In this document: positions 47,719-60,732 of the stretch, in pieces
How the letters are laid out: the number at the start of each line of letters is the position of its first letter
Position numbering within the stretch: the first letter of the stretch is position 1
Origin: Auricularia sp. M13
Lineage: Eukaryota > Basidiomycota > Agaricomycetes > Auriculariales > Auriculariaceae
Assembly: GCA_037042915.1 (NCBI GenBank)
Contig: CM073201.1
Coordinates: 2,046,001 to 2,110,000 of the forward strand
DNA: 64,000 nucleotides
Direction of reading: 5' to 3'
Translations under genes and position numbers: made by a program
The notes under the pieces: generated by a model
The model's input: the letters and a program-made list of their open reading frames with translations, nothing else
Databases searched by the model: none
Told to the model about the DNA's origin: nothing

Positions 47719-47976
47719 ACAAGTCCGGGTCGGATGAAAGAGTGTATCAGATGAGTGGAGACGAGCGAAATACAGTAATGTGTCTACGAAAAGCCGTCTA
47801 AGCCCGACGAGAGCGTCTGGCAACCAAGAGGCTGAATGAGGGGCGGCGCGGATAAATAAAAATACAGCGTGCATGGCCGTTCTACACAACAGGATGCACT
47901 ACACACAGAAATGGACAACAACGTATTGCAGCATCGACAGCGAGTGAGTCTGAAAGCAAAGCAGCACAATGTCCAG

Positions 47977-50900
47977 TTAAAACTTCCAGTCAGCATCAGC
48001 ACCCATAGCCCAAGGAACTGCAATGGGACATCAGATAACTTCCAACGCGCACAGAAGGAATGGCGTACATTTGACGAGCAAGCTCTTGTTGAACATCTTC
48101 TCGACGGGAACGTCGTACTTCTTGCACCAGGCAACGGTGATTCTGTGCGGGATGTCAATATGGCAAGGCATTCATGGATGCAGAGAACACTCACCTAGGG
48201 TCCAAGTAATTGATCTTACTCGTGCCCAGTGCGACGGTCTTCGTGTCCTCGCGCACGTTCATCGTGATCTTGAACGCCTTGATCTTCTCGTCCATCTTCT
48301 CGATCATGGCCTCGATTTGCTCCGCTGTCTTGCTGGTCTTCAGCGTGGCCTTGTTGGTGCCCTGTTCCTTCTTGAGCTTGTCGTACTCGTCATTGATCGC
48401 CTTCTTCCTGTCCCGGAGAACGCTTTCGGGATGCTGGTCCTTGCCCTCCGCGGCGAGCTTCTCGTTGTCCTTGTGAAACTTCTTCTCCGCTTTCTCAGCA
48501 TCACCTTGCGCTGGTCCTCCTCGTACTTCTCGATCCAGTCATCGTCGATATCCGACTCGCCCTCCGTCAGATCTTTGCGCTCCTTCTTCTTCTTGGGCTC
48601 CACGGTGAACAACGCATGACGCAGCTTCATGCGTTCATACTTCATCGCACGCAACTGTAAGAGCGTCAGCCTGGAGAACTCACACAAATGGCGATGGACA
48701 GCAGTGCAACTTGCCTTCTCGTTAAGCTTCTCCATCGTTGCACTATGCGTCTTAGGCGCAGCACGTTGATGGTTGCACAGGATGGCGACTTGGCGGTTGG
48801 CTTCGGTGTACGCGGCGATCTTCTCCGCGAGAGTGGCGTTGCTCAGGTCCTGCTCATCGAGCAGACGCTGCATAGTGGTCGAGGCGTTGTAAGTACGGAA
48901 GACCTTGGCCGTCAAGCCCTTCATGTAGCTCTGGAGGTGCTTGTTCAGACTGCTGGTGGTGACGCGGTCGAACAGCGCGTCCTCGTCCGTCTTGTTGTCG
49001 CCCTTGAAGATGCGGATGTTCTTGAACACTTGAGCAGTGACTTCGACGCGGTTGTAGTACCGGATGGAGTCCTTGCCGAGGAAGTCGAACACGACATACT
49101 CCTTGCCGTCCGTCGTGTCGCGCTCAAGCGTCACGTGCTCGCAGCGTAGCGAACAGCAGCCAACGGTGTCGGCTTCGTCCTCGCCCTTCTCGTTGCCAGC
49201 TCTGAGCGCGAGCACATCGATGAAGTACATGGCCGTTGCGCGCTGGCGGTCGGCCATAACCTTGGACTTGAGGTCACGCTGGTAGTCTGCGCGGATAGTG
49301 TCGACGTATTTCTGCGGCAGAGGTCAGTTGAAGAGTGCTTGGCATGGCATCGGGTGCATACGGCAAGCTCGCGCGACTTTTCGAACTTGTTCATGTCGCT
49401 CTGGCCCTTGAGCGAGGATCCGGCGGAGAGGAAGACGTATTTCGTATTGCCATTGACGTTCTCCTTCCACGTTGCGAGCCATGTGACGGTCTGGTCGTGG
49501 ATGACCTTGTGCCACTTCCCGGGGATAGAGGGCTCGGGCACTTTGACGCCTTCGCCGATGTTGATCGTGATGTCCTCCGGGTAGACGCGCGTCTGGATAC
49601 TGATCGTCAGCAGCAGGTCAATACTGGATCAGACCAGACATGCCTTCAGGCGTCCCTTCTTAGGGTGCTCTCCACGACCGCGGAAGAGACCAGGCGGTTC
49701 AATCCTGAAGTTGCCGACCTTCTCTTTACGGCCATCGAGCAAGCAGTGCGTGAATGGCGCCTCAAGTTTATCCTTCTCTTCCTTGAGGGCTTTCTTCTCC
49801 TCGGCGCTCATAGCCTTCTTGCGCGCGCGATCCGCTTCGTGGTGCTCGAACATTTGACGGAAGTCACACTTGTCGAAGCTGGTAATACGAGTACCATCGC
49901 GCTATGACGGGCAATCAATCACTGGCACAAGTTGCAATGCATCGAAGTACTGACGGCAGGATGCTGTTTGAGAACGTCTGTGAAATCCCTGAAGAAATTC
50001 TTCTGGAATGTGGCATCGTTGACGTGGTCGCTACCAAGCAGCTGGGCAAAGAAAAGTGCAACCTCCTCGCTCTCGGGCGGGAGGTCAACGGGTTTGCCTG
50101 TATTAAATTTCAGAGTCGAGACTTCGAAGGTGGAATCAAACCGCACCGTCATAGAGAAGCTTGACGTTGTCGGGCAATGGCTGGTATGGTGGTGGGAAGA
50201 GAACGCCGTTGTGTTCGAGCGTCTTCCACTTCTGGGTGCCGTCGCCCAAGGCCTCCAACTCCCACCACTTGAACACATCCTCCTCCTCCTCCTCCTTCTT
50301 CGCCTTCTTCTTCCCACCTTTCTTCGCCGGGCTGGGTGGCACACTGGCCTCAGTTTCCTCGCCCTTGACCGCAGCGGCTTTGGATTTGCGAGGGGCCTTC
50401 TTGGGCTTGTCGTCCTCGTCGTCCTCGGCTTTCTTCGCGCGAGACTTGCGCGGTGCGGCGGCCTTCTTCTTCGGCTTGGGCGTGTCGTCGAGATCCATAG
50501 CATCGTCCTCCTCCTCCTTCTTGACGCGTTTCTTTGGTGGTGCCTTAGCCTTGGTGGCTGCCTGAGGCTTCGCCTTTGCCTTCTTCGCGGGTTTAGCGTC
50601 CTCACTCTCGTAGTCGTCGCCGTCGTCGGCCGCGTCGGAATCGCTCTCGTCCTTGAGGGACTTTCTCGCCGCCGACGCTCGCGGCTTACGCGCCGCGGCT
50701 GTCAGGGGCAGATCATCGTCGGATTCGTGTTTGGTGGCGCCGTTCTGCTGAGAGAGGGGCAGGTCGTCCTCAGAGCTCTCGTCCGACGGTGGGAGCGCCT
50801 TGCGCTTGCGCGGGGATGGAACGGCGGGCGAGGATGAGGGAATGGCCGAGTTCTTGACACGTTTGATCTGGACGAGCAATGGCGGCAGCGGCGGCGGCGA

Positions 50901-51117
50901 GAGACGCGTTGGCAGGGAGACGGAGACTTGAGACGAGGCCGTGCGGGCGAAGGGAAGGCAGGCGTACCAGCGGAGCGTCGTCCTCAGACTCGGACTCGTG
51001 CCGGCGCTTATTCCCGAGACCATTGGCGCCGGTGGCATGGGACACGCCATTGGCTGTGCCGCCCTTGCTGGCAACGAGCGGCTTATCGTCTTCGCTGTCC
51101 GACGCGGGCAGACGCAT
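47977..51117 (-). CDS. TOP1: DNA topoisomerase I (type IB)
   Basis: Top1 relaxes supercoils in the nucleus through a 3'-phosphotyrosine intermediate. The start at 51117 reads [21 protein letters not shown] long charged N-terminus with Lys-rich nuclear signals follows ([32 protein letters not shown]). The core begins [20 protein letters not shown] and continues with VARDFTDVL-type helices, [60 protein letters not shown] and [18 protein letters not shown] coiled linker leads to the C-terminal domain with [10 protein letters not shown] (active Tyr) and [21 protein letters not shown] last intron joins LLVK to [13 protein letters not shown], ending at 47977. The family end motif confirms that junction. 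Confidence 0.95.
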
Positions 51118-51417
51118 CGTAGAACGGGCAGGGCGGGCGCGGGAATGGCGGTCGTCGCTGTGCTCGGCGGTCGTGGGGACTTAGCCGCAGCGAAAGTTGG
51201 GAGTTGGGACTTGGGAGTTGGGACTTGGGACTTGGGAGTGGAGAGGGCCGAAAAACCTAAGTCCCTTGCCGCACAGGCGCGGCCGGCCCTAAATACGTTC
51301 ACCCGGGACCAAACCAGTCACCGTCTCCCGAGCCCTAACTTTTTCCGTATGTCCCGTGTGCGCCAGCCAATCCGTGCCCGTGCTCACTAGCTGTGCTGCC
51401 AGCAGCCATCGACGACG
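51118..51417. promoter_or_regulatory. Divergent promoter, TOP1 / NDUFB3, containing a G-rich 7-bp repeat
   Basis: The 300 bp between start codons hold the heptamer repeat described separately. I see no TATA box. Confidence 0.5.
51199..51236 (+). repeat. Tandem G-rich heptamer, G-quadruplex-type, upstream of TOP1
   Basis: Six GGG runs occur at exactly 7-bp spacing (51199, 51206, 51213, 51220, 51227, 51234) with loops AGTT, ACTT, AGTT, ACTT, ACTT. This satisfies the usual G3+N1-7 quadruplex rule. It is 82 bp upstream of the TOP1 start codon, so the TOP1 leader RNA, if it extends this far, would be C-rich here. Confidence 0.9.
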
Positions 51418-51624
51418 ATGGCGAACGGAGGCCCGCTATACCGCGACCCGTGGGCGAAGCGCGAGGCCTGGCGCAAGGCTCCCATATTCCAAACGCGCAG
51501 CTACATGAAGCATCTCTTCCCGGGCTTTGGCATCGGCCTTGCCGCCTTTGTCGCCTATGTCATCGTCGACGAGACCATTCTCAAGTCGCGGCAACCACTG
51601 GACCACCACGGAGAGCACCATTGA
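51418..51624 (+). CDS. Complex I accessory subunit NDUFB3/B12
   Basis: This is a small membrane-arm accessory subunit of mitochondrial NADH dehydrogenase. The single-exon product of 68 residues reads MANGGPLYRDPWAKREAWRK, then FQTRSYMKHLFPGFGIGLAA with one membrane helix (FGIGLAAFVAYVIVDETIL), and ends LDHHGEHH. The DPWxxREAWR motif and size match the B12 family. Confidence 0.92.
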   Translation: MANGGPLYRDPWAKREAWRKAPIFQTRSYMKHLFPGFGIGLAAFVAYVIVDETILKSRQPLDHHGEHH

Positions 51625-52270
51625 CCGCGCCGGCTCCAGTGCGTTACGTTGCTCTTGTGCTACCAACTGTCAGCCCTGCCTCGGATCTAACACATCACCA
51701 GGCCATTGTGCTCGCTCTAGCCAGTCAGCACAAGCCATCCCCAACCAGAACCAGTAAACACGCTCATAGCGTTGCACAGGTAGACTGCTCAGCACCGACT
51801 CCTTGTGTGCCCGTTCTGTGCACCTCAACTGTAATCTTTGACTGCAATCAACCTCGCTGCACTTGCTTTTCGATCATGCTACGACGCGGAATACAACGGA
51901 CATCTGCTGCTTTAGCCGTAACAGTGCTCGCGTGCTCATTTACATCGCCAACACCGCCGAAAAAAGCTGACATGGAATTGAATGTCATCCATCGCGACTG
52001 AACTGGTTCCTGTGGCTTCGAGCTTCGAGTCTGACGGTCCTGAACGCTCTCGGGTGGCGCATCTCATGGCTTTTCTGTGGCTCAGCGGACAAATTCTTCG
52101 AGAACCGTTGACCGCAAGGAGCACAATGCTGTTCGTCGATAAATAATCGTAAGAGCATGCAATGCAACGCCTAATATACAGATGTCAGTGAGCAATAAAC
52201 GTTAACACGCATCCAAAACGCATGCCGAAAACCAAGTAGCGGAAAGAAAGCAAGCAAAACAAAACATGTA
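51625..52270. other. Intergenic, convergent 3' flanks of NDUFB3 and GEN1
   Basis: I see no conserved coding sequence, RNA gene or repeat here. A longer plus-strand reading frame overlapping this stretch has no recognisable features. Confidence 0.5.
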
Positions 52271-55135
52271 TCACGTCAAATCAATCACTGAGTCGTCCCG
52301 CAGCGACGCGGTCTTCTTCCAAGCGGGCGCAGGGCGCTCGTCTTCGCTGCTGGATATAATGATCACATCTGCCGCGACCGCGACCGCGACCGGTCTTCCC
52401 TTCGGTTTCTGCGCTGGCAAGGGTCGGGGCTTCGGCCTCTGAGGGGGTTCGCGTTCCGAGTCTGAGTCTGCTGTGCGGCCGAGGAAGAGCGGTTCGACGC
52501 GCCGCTGCGCCCGGGGGGAAGTCTGGACCTTGCTCTTCCGCGGCGACTTGCGCTGGGCGTCAGCGAGCCCATCCTCGGAATCACTCCGCCTTCTCGCCGT
52601 TGCCTGACGCTGAACTGGCCGCTCCTCCTCCTCGTCGCTCCACGACGGCAGGAATAGCGGCTGCTTCTGTGGTGCGGGTTTGGCCTTTGGTGCAGCCTTT
52701 GTCTTGGGTTTGGTCTTCTTCGGCACAGACTCTTCATTGTCAGAGAAGAAGCCATCCGGGTCGACGCTAGCCTTGGCCTTTGGCTTTACCGGCGATGGCG
52801 CAAATAGATCGGCGACCATGGCAGTCTTGGACTTGAATTTCGCCGCAGGCGGCGCGGAGGAAGACGCAGAACTCGGACCGGTCGACGATGAAGACTTGGA
52901 CTGGCTAGTGGCAGAAGCAGAGGATGTGCGCGACGTGCCAGACGCAGATGAGGACGTGCGCGATGTGCCAGACGCTGCAGAAGACGCGCGCAGCGGGGCC
53001 GGATCGGCTGGTCGCGCGAATAGGCGCGTCGCATTTATAGGCGGTAAGGGCGGCGCCTCCATTGTCGTCGCCTTGCCAGACTTGACAGGGATGTTCTCGA
53101 TCTCGTCTGCATTGTTGTCCTCGTCCGACGCGCCAAGATCTGAGTCGCTGAAGTAAGCCGAGGCCAACTTTTTCGCCTTGGATGTCGCGGGCTTGCGCCC
53201 AGCAGCAGCAGCCGCCTTGGATTTTGCAGGGCGGGACGCGTCGCCTGCCTTGCGCTCCCGCGGCGCGCCAGCCGTCTTCCCTTCCTTCTTCAACCGCTTG
53301 CGTTCCTGCGCGTCCTCGTATTCGCGTACAAGTCGCGGCTCGACGAGCTCAACCATGCACGCAGGCATCCATACGCGCATTATAGTGCCTGGCTCGACGG
53401 GTTCCTTCGGCTTGCGCGATTTCTTCTTTTTGCCGTCCTCCTCATCGTCATCTTCGTCGTCCGACATGTCCTCCAAGTATGGGTTCGCCTCCGGCGCACT
53501 ACGCGTGCCAATGAGCCCCTGTTCTGCCAAGCGAGCAAGTTGCAGCGGTGCAATCTCCAGCCTGAATTCGCGCAGGCCATCCGTGGAGGCATGTCGGCGC
53601 TCGCTGTGTATTTTGACGATGAGAGGCGTCGTGTCCGGTTCCTCAAACGGCCGGTGGACGGGCGAGTTGAGGTCGAGTTTCGAGAAATACTGCGTAATCA
53701 TCTTGGACGGTGTACCCTGCGCCAATGCCGTGCGGGCCTTCGTCGGTGTCGCGCCGACGGTACGACGGGCATTCGCAGCCGCTTCAGCGTCGTCCGCCAG
53801 GAGGACTGAGCGCCGCATAATGCGACAGACGGTGCCAGGCCATATGATCGTCCTGAACCGCTTCAGGATGGCCGTGGCGTAGCCCCACTCGAAATATTGC
53901 TCGCAAAGCTTCGCGAGCAGGGTTAGGTCGGGCTCGCGACGCCATTCGATCTCGTTGAAGACGCCGCGTGTTTCTGAAACGATCGGGTTCACATACGCGT
54001 CTACGACCTTGAGATCGGGGAAGTCCTCGGGGAATGTGTTGGCGAGTTTGGCGTGTTTCTTCTTGATGATGCCCCGCGAGTTTGTGCGAAGCTCGTGAAT
54101 TATGTCTGCGCGCCAGCGAACAAGAAACGAGTCTAGGGCATCGCCTTCCAGGGTGCGGACAGCTTCGACAAGCTCGTCACCAAATCCACAACGTGCAAGT
54201 CCTTGGGCAATGGTGACGCCGATGCCTTGAACACCGGCCTACTCACGTCAAGGCGTGTTAACGAGACCGAAAGCGCAGAAAGTTCCAAATCTCACCTGGT
54301 GGTAATCGCCACCGCGCAGGAGACCGATGAGGATGAGGCCGCCTTGTGTAAGCTCGATCTCAGCATGGTTTCGCAAGTCTTCAGCTTTGTAGCAATTGAC
54401 ATGGTTTCCGTCGTCCCTGCCCTCGGAGTTCTTAACAGGGTTGGCGCGATTCCCGCTCAGCGTGTTGCTGGGACTGAAGGCCTGTCAGTGGATGATTGCG
54501 CGGTGAAACCACCACGCACTTCCGAATGATCATTGTCGCACCAAACAGAAATGTATCGACGTCGTCCGTCAAGACAGCGTCTATGACACCAATTCGATTT
54601 AAGTACGCCAGTTCTGCCTCGGCCTCTCCAGGAGCCTATGAAAGGTGTCAGCCGCGCCAGACCCCTGACACGCGCTCAGAGACACGAACGTGAATGTACT
54701 CGTAACCAAATGCGCGGATGATGCTCTGCATGCCCTGGACCAGCCAAGAGTCCTTGTGCTTGGAGATACGCTTTCCGCGCTTCCACTTGGGACGCTGCGG
54801 GCCGTCGAACACGAAGAGCGGGAGCAGCGGCAGACTCATGAGTTTCGCGCAACGGAAGAACAGCGTACGTATTTCCGGATTTTCACCCACGTCGCCCTTG
54901 GAGAATGACTTTCCGTTAAACACCTGGGCGTGGAAAAACCAAATGCTGGCGTCGATACCGATGCGGAAGCCGCGGTGGCCTGCATTGTTGCACTCGAAAC
55001 CTTCCGTCACGGCGAGCTGGCTGAGCGACTGCGTACGCGCTGCAGGCCGCAGAACCTACGATGAAGACTGTCAGTATGCCAGACAAGTGTCTGCAGGCCG
55101 GCGGCGCACACCTCCCACAGTCCGGGCACGCCCAT
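52271..55135 (-). CDS. Holliday junction resolvase GEN1/Yen1 (XPG family)
   Basis: GEN1/Yen1 cuts four-way junctions in late cell cycle. The start MGVPGLWE (55135) is followed after an intron by VLRPAARTQSLSQLAV, GFRIGIDASIWFFHAQVF and LPLFVFDGPQRPKWKR (XPG N-region). The I-region follows: APGEAEAELAYLNRIGVIDA and VLTDDVDTFLFGATMII, then GLILIGLLRGGDYH and the helix-two-turn-helix. Catalytic acidic residues are visible in DGPQ, EAE and TDDVD. A chromodomain-like middle region and a very long disordered, phosphosite-rich C-terminus (52271-53500) follow, with GTSRTSS-type repeats and basic clusters, ending ASLRDDSVIDLT. The length of about 900 residues fits the GEN1 type rather than Rad2 or Fen1. 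Confidence 0.9.
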
Positions 55136-55857
55136 CGGTTCGCTCCTCGGGCGCTTGTGGCAACGGCCGCAAGCTGGGTCTCAAAACGCGTCCAGGGTCC
55201 AACCTCCTTTCCTTTCTCTGGTCAGCACAATGCACCACAACTTTCGGTTGTACGCTTTGACGCCTCATTTACCCCACGGGAACTTTGATTTCTTCTTGTT
55301 CTATGCTCGTACGTTCTCTAGCTCTGGGAAAATCGACGGTGAGCAGCTTCCTGTGCACGTGATCATGTTTTCTGCACAACTGCTCCCGCATAATTCTACG
55401 AGCACGAACGACATGTCTGCTAGCTGCTACCAGTGCAGTTCAAACCCCGTATCATTATTTTCAGCCCACATTCTCTGTGCATCTCATTACAGCGAGGGTG
55501 TCGTGTTGGTTGAACAGTTCGAGCGCTTGTAGTCTTAGCCGCACTCTCGTGCGAACAGTTTGTTTCTTCATTTTGGTATTTCTGTACCTGTCGCAAAAAA
55601 ACTCGCAATTGCAAAAGGCTATACCGCACAGATTGCACTCGGGCAGTGGGCTGAGCACTTCTTTTTGCAGCTCCTTGCAATCCTATGAAGATTGATCAGC
55701 ACGGTCAAGCAGAACCTGTGACCAAAACTACTGCGCTGAAGGCCTCGCAAACGTGTTGACTGAGGCTCGTTCGCCTGTGAAATCGTTGTATATTGCAATT
55801 CACAGGGCGTCTGCATTCCTTTCTAAATTCGTGCTGTCACCTTCACAGCGTCCCAGT
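55136..55857. other. Intergenic, GEN1 upstream region / 3' flank of thioesterase-like gene
   Basis: Both flanking genes are on the minus strand, so this holds the GEN1 promoter. Short reading frames on both strands lack features. No tRNA was recognised. Confidence 0.5.
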
Positions 55858-56899
55858 TCACGCCCAAGGAACCAGGCGCTGCAATAGGCTTGATCGCCTC
55901 GCACTCCCGGGGATGAGCTCCGCAAACCAATCTCCAACCGCAGCCCATACGGCGTCGTCCACAATAATAAAATGTGGGCGACCGGGCCACACTTTGAATC
56001 GGAAGCCGGGCTCGCCAGCTGGCCTTCCCGTCGCATCTGGGAGGCCAACCACATCCTTGAGGAAGAGCACGAGTTTCTCGGAGCCCACCTTCAGTGGAAC
56101 CGTGGGATCCAGGTCGCTGTGCGCGATGTAGAAAGCCAGATGCTGAGCGTGTTCGGAGAGCCTCTGTACGCCAATCAGCCTCGCCCTGAAATTGGCATAA
56201 CATGAAGTATCATACCGGTTGTATCAGTTCAGGCGCGGGCAGACGACCTGCCAAAGCGCATACGCCAGCGAGCTTCGCGTCTGGGAACGTCAGAGCGCTC
56301 CAGACGGCCATTGCACTTCCTTGGCTAAGTCCAGCGAGGACTATCCGATGCGCTGGGATGTTGTGCTCGGTGATTTCGTGGCGGATGAGGCCGTGGATGG
56401 CCTCGACGCTTTCCAGAATGCCCGCTTCATCCCACGGCCCACTCGCGAGATTCTTGAAGTTGGCAATGTCAAACCTTGGTCGGTTGTGAGTTCATACTAA
56501 TGGATGGTTTGGGATATCGCATACCACAACGGGTAGATTCCACCGGCACTGCAGCGACGCGTCTTTCTGAGGACTCGGGAATGAGCGACTGGACGGAGGT
56601 GTTGTATGAGATAGCATACGAGGAGGGCAAGATCCACTTGACATGCTTGAAGTTGCGACGTTGGTTGAGCTCCCTGGCATAGGTGATGAAGCTCCTTCCG
56701 CTATCTCCGGAGCCCTAGTCGCACAATTATTAGATGGTTCCGAATTGAACAAAGACCTCAGCCGTACGTGTAGGAAGATGATCGTAGCTGTATGCTCCTG
56801 CTCCGGCTGAACCACGTCGAGGCGAACGATGGCCTCATTGACGACGCCTGGAAGAGGCTCGCTCCCAAAGTACACGGAGTCGCCGTTCAACAAGCTCAT
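55858..56899 (-). CDS. Acyl-protein thioesterase / lysophospholipase-type alpha/beta hydrolase
   Basis: Members remove palmitate from proteins or act on lysophospholipids. Exons on the minus strand read MSLLNGDSVYFGSEPLPGVV, HTATIIFLH, FKHVKWILPSS-type text near 56640, then IANFKNLASGPWDEAGILES, VEAIHGLIRHEITEHNIPAH, RIVLAGLSQGSAMAVWSALT (nucleophile GLSQGS), LAGVCALAGRLPAPEL, FYIAHSDLDPTVPLKVGSEK (Asp) and VWPGRPHFIIVDDAVWAAV (His), ending LLQRLVPWA. The full catalytic triad is therefore visible. The C-terminal extension after the His is longer than in Apt1. A few junctions (56700, 56500) are approximate. It is divergent from DIS3 with 121 bp between start codons. Confidence 0.82.
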
Positions 56900-57020
56900 G
56901 ACGTTGGTGGTAACTGTTCAGGATGCACATTTGTCCAATGCAGTGACTTTGACGCGAAAATGGACTCGGAGCCGGATCGGGACTTAGCGGCGCGTTTGAC
57001 CGTGCCTGCAGCCACGCGCC

Positions 57021-60000
57021 ATGGTTCAGATTACAGTCCAAAAACGGCCGCTGAGCGACGCGGTCGAGACGCAACGCAAGTTCTTTCGCAAGACTGCGAA
57101 AGGCAAGGTTGTGAAAGGTCCGCATCTGACACATTACGGCCTCCGCGGTGCTTGCTAATGCACGCGCGCGTCCGTCAGTGTTAAGAGAGCGCTACCTACG
57201 AGACGATATTGGCTGCGGCGTCGTTGGCTGTCATACTTGCGATGGCCCTCTGGACCTGCCTGCACGCGGGGACACATCGCACTCTGCTTTCCCACAGGGC
57301 CACTTCCTGCTGCCCGACACAAATGTGTTCCTGGGACAAGTAAGCACAGAACTCACAATTCATCGCGTTATGTTGATTCGCTGGTAAGATGGACCTCGTA
57401 GAGAACACCAAGTTCTCGCCGCCTATGATCCTGCTGCAGACAGTGCTGGAAGAAGTCCGCCACCGCTCGCTGCCACTGCATAGCAGACTGAAGGCGCTCA
57501 TCAAAGCCGACGACAAGAACATCTTTGTATACTACAATGACTACAGCCAGTACGTAGTCGCGTGTCATGGCTTTCATAATTCATACAGACTTGGTACAGG
57601 CATACAGCAGTCGTGCGACAGGAAGGCGAAACGGCGAACGATCGCAACGACAGAGGTCAGTACTCCGTTAATTCCTGCGCATATCTAAGCAAATCTCAGC
57701 GATACGCAAGGCGACGCAATGGTATAATGCGCATATCAAGTCTCGTGCGCGTGGCCAACAGCCCGTCGTCGTAATGCTATCCGACGACCGCGGAAACCTT
57801 TCGCAGGCCGCCGCCCAAGGCATTCCCTGTATCTCTGGTATGTGGTTTTCTGCTACTCGGTTGATCAACTCTGAATAGGACAAGTGCGCAAGTACGTCGA
57901 GGGGATGAAGGACTCTGCGCCGTTGTTGGATCTGCTCGCTTCTACCCAGGAAGACGTCGAGCCTACGGCTACTCAGGCGGCGAGGACCGCATTGTATCCC
58001 GAAGTAAGCTCAGACAAGTAATCTCCGCGTCATATTTGATGCTAATAGCGCATAGTACCTGTCCACAGCAACACTTATCGCAGGTGTGAAGGCAGGCCAA
58101 TTGCACCAAGGTTACTTCAACGCAAACCAGTACAACTATTTGGAAGGGAATGTGTCGGTGCCTGCATTTTCCCAACCTATTTTGCTGGTTGGAAGGGAGA
58201 ACATGAACCGTGCTGTCCAAGGCGACGTCGTTGCTGTCGAGGTTTTCCCTGAAAAAGACTGGAAAGCGCCTTTGGACGAAGTGATTGACCAAGAAGGTAG
58301 CCCGCCTCTTCTTGTCCAATTCCACAAAATTCACGCAAATTTTCAGTCGCCCTGAAGAATGATGATGCAGGCGGGTCCGATAGTGAGCAAGAGGACAGCG
58401 CCGACGAAGGCGAAGAGGAGCGCATCACAAAAGAGCTCTCGCGCCAACCGAAGGCGTCGACACAGAAACAGCCGACTGGTCGTGTTGTAGGAGTTATCAA
58501 GCGGAACTGGCGGTCGTGAGTTATTGATTTTATTTACTGTCTCCTCGCGTAATTCAAACTGACTTCTGCAGTTATGTATGCCACATCGAGCGTTCTTCCG
58601 TTGCATCCGCCAGCACAACATCCCTCTCGACACAGACAGTGTTCGCAACACCCGTTTCGCGTCTCCTGCCACGCATTAGATTACGCACCCGCCAAGCACC
58701 ATCCTTACTTGGCCAGAAAATCCTCGTGGCCATCGATAGATGGGAGCCGACGTCCAAATACCCAGAGGGACACTTTGTGCGCGCACTCGGGACGGTGGAG
58801 AGCAAGGAGGCGGAGACCGAGAGTCTGCTCCTCGAGTTCGACGTGCCGTACCGGCCGTTCGGAAAAGCCATCTTGGACTGTTTGCCGCCCGAGGGAGATA
58901 CATGGGTCGTCCCTCCCAAGGATCCTGCGCGCCCGGAATGGCGCGATCGCGAGGATTTGAGAGACTTGTTGGTGTGCAGCATCGATCCTCCCAGTAAGCT
59001 CTGTAATTTACGCTGGGTGCGTGCTGTGCTGATGGTGCTACAGACTGTCAGGACATCGACGACGCCCTGCATGCACGACCATTGCCCAATGGAAACGTCG
59101 AGGCCGGCGTTCGTACGTACCTTGCTCTCGCATCAATACGATACTCACTGGACCGATAGATATTGCGGATGTATCGCACTTCGTGCTTCCTGACAACCCC
59201 ATGGACTCGGAAGCCGCTGCGCGCGGTACGACTGTGTATCTGGTCGACAAGCGTATAGACATGCTTCCGAGCTTACTGGGGACCAACTTGTGTTCGCTTC
59301 GGCCACACGTCGAGCGATTGGCTTTCTCTGTCATCTGGGTAAGGGAATGTACTCGTTAATTCTTTCGCTTTCAAATGACGCATTTTCAGGAACTAGACTC
59401 TAATGCAGACATTGTGAATGTTAGGTTCACAAAATCCGTCATCGCGTCAAAGCAAGCGTTCACATACGAGGAGGCGCAAATACGCAAGGACGATCCGTGA
59501 GTCACAGGGAAAATATTGGCGGAGATAGCTCATATATTCACAGCAACATGCAAGACGACCTTACGAAGAGCATCCGGCTGCTCAACACCCTTGCGATCAA
59601 GCTGAAGGCAAAGCGCATGGCAGCCGGCGCGCTGAACCTTGCCTCGCCAGAAGTCAAGATCCACATGGACAGCGCCGAATCGTCTGATCCCGTCGACGTC
59701 GAGCAGAAGGAACTTCGGGAAACAAACAGCTTGGTCGAAGAGTTCATGTTGCTTGCCAATATTAGCGTCGCGGCGAAAAATCAAGAGACATTCCCGCAAA
59801 TTGCGGTTCTTCGGTATGTGTTGTGCCCATGTACTCGCGCAGTTGCTCATTGGTTTCTACGCAGGCGCCATTTACCGCCGCCAAAGGCGAGTTTCGAGAA
59901 GCTGCAGGACATCCTTTTGAAGCGGAGAGGTATGACACTCGACGTGTCAAGCTCCGGTGCTTTAGCACAGTCGCTGGACAAGTGCCTGGTGCGTGCACGT

Positions 60001-60732
60001 GGGAAACCGTTGTGCCAGTGTGCTCACTGCAGCTAACACTCAGGATCCCAAGGAACCCGCATTCAATACACTGGTCCGTATCATGGCGACGCGGTGCATG
60101 TTGCCGGCCGAGTACTTTGTCTCTGGAAGTGTTCCCCGCGACACATTTGGTCACTATGGACTCGCCAGTCCCATCTACACGCACTTCACGAGTCCTATCC
60201 GTCGTTACGCAGACGTGCTGGCACACAGACAACTGGCAGCAAGCATTGGTTATACATCGCTTCATCCCTCATTGCACAGCAAGTCAGGCATGGAGCACGT
60301 CCTCGACGTAGTCAATAAACGACATCGGATGGCTCAAATGGCCGGCCGCGCGAGCATTGAATTCTACGTCGGCCTTGCGCTGAAGGCACGCGGCGCACAG
60401 GCCGAGGTGCGCGAGGAAGCGTTTGTCATCCGCACCTTCCGCAACGGCCTTGCGGTTTTCGTGTCCAAGTAAGCGGACCTTGCGCATCTCAGACGCCCTT
60501 AGCTTACCTTGCCGCCAGGTTCGGGCTGGAGGGCCTGGTAACATTCAAGAAAGACATCAAGTTTGACGCGGAGAACTACACTATCGCTGTGCCCGGACCG
60601 AAGGGTAAGGAGGTCAATATCGGGGTCTTCGACAAGGTCACGGTCCAAATTACGGTCGAAACAGACAAGAACACGCAACGTGGCAAAGTTAAGATGCATC
60701 TACTGAGTCCCGTAAAATCGGCGGATATGTAA
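57021..60732 (+). CDS. DIS3: Exosome catalytic subunit Dis3 (Rrp44)
   Basis: Dis3 is the processive 3'-5' exonuclease of the RNA exosome, with an additional PIN endonuclease. The start [20 protein letters not shown] lies on a short first exon; an intron follows KVVK. Then come the Cys-rich CR3/PIN region ([71 protein letters not shown]), cold-shock domains ([20 protein letters not shown]), the RNB domain with catalytic acids ([50 protein letters not shown]) and a C-terminal S1 domain ([20 protein letters not shown]), ending SPVKSADM at the TAA at 60730-60732. About ten short introns are apparent. Confidence 0.95.

Noticed and set aside
51393-52001. Long plus-strand frame overlapping NDUFB3 and its 3' flank
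   Set aside because: It is a shifted reading of NDUFB3 and then unrelated low-complexity sequence; the NDUFB3 frame is clearly the real one.
52900-53000. Short tandem repeats inside GEN1 (GTSRTSS-type) considered as a mobile or structural repeat
   Set aside because: They are in frame within a disordered tail, as is common in this protein class.
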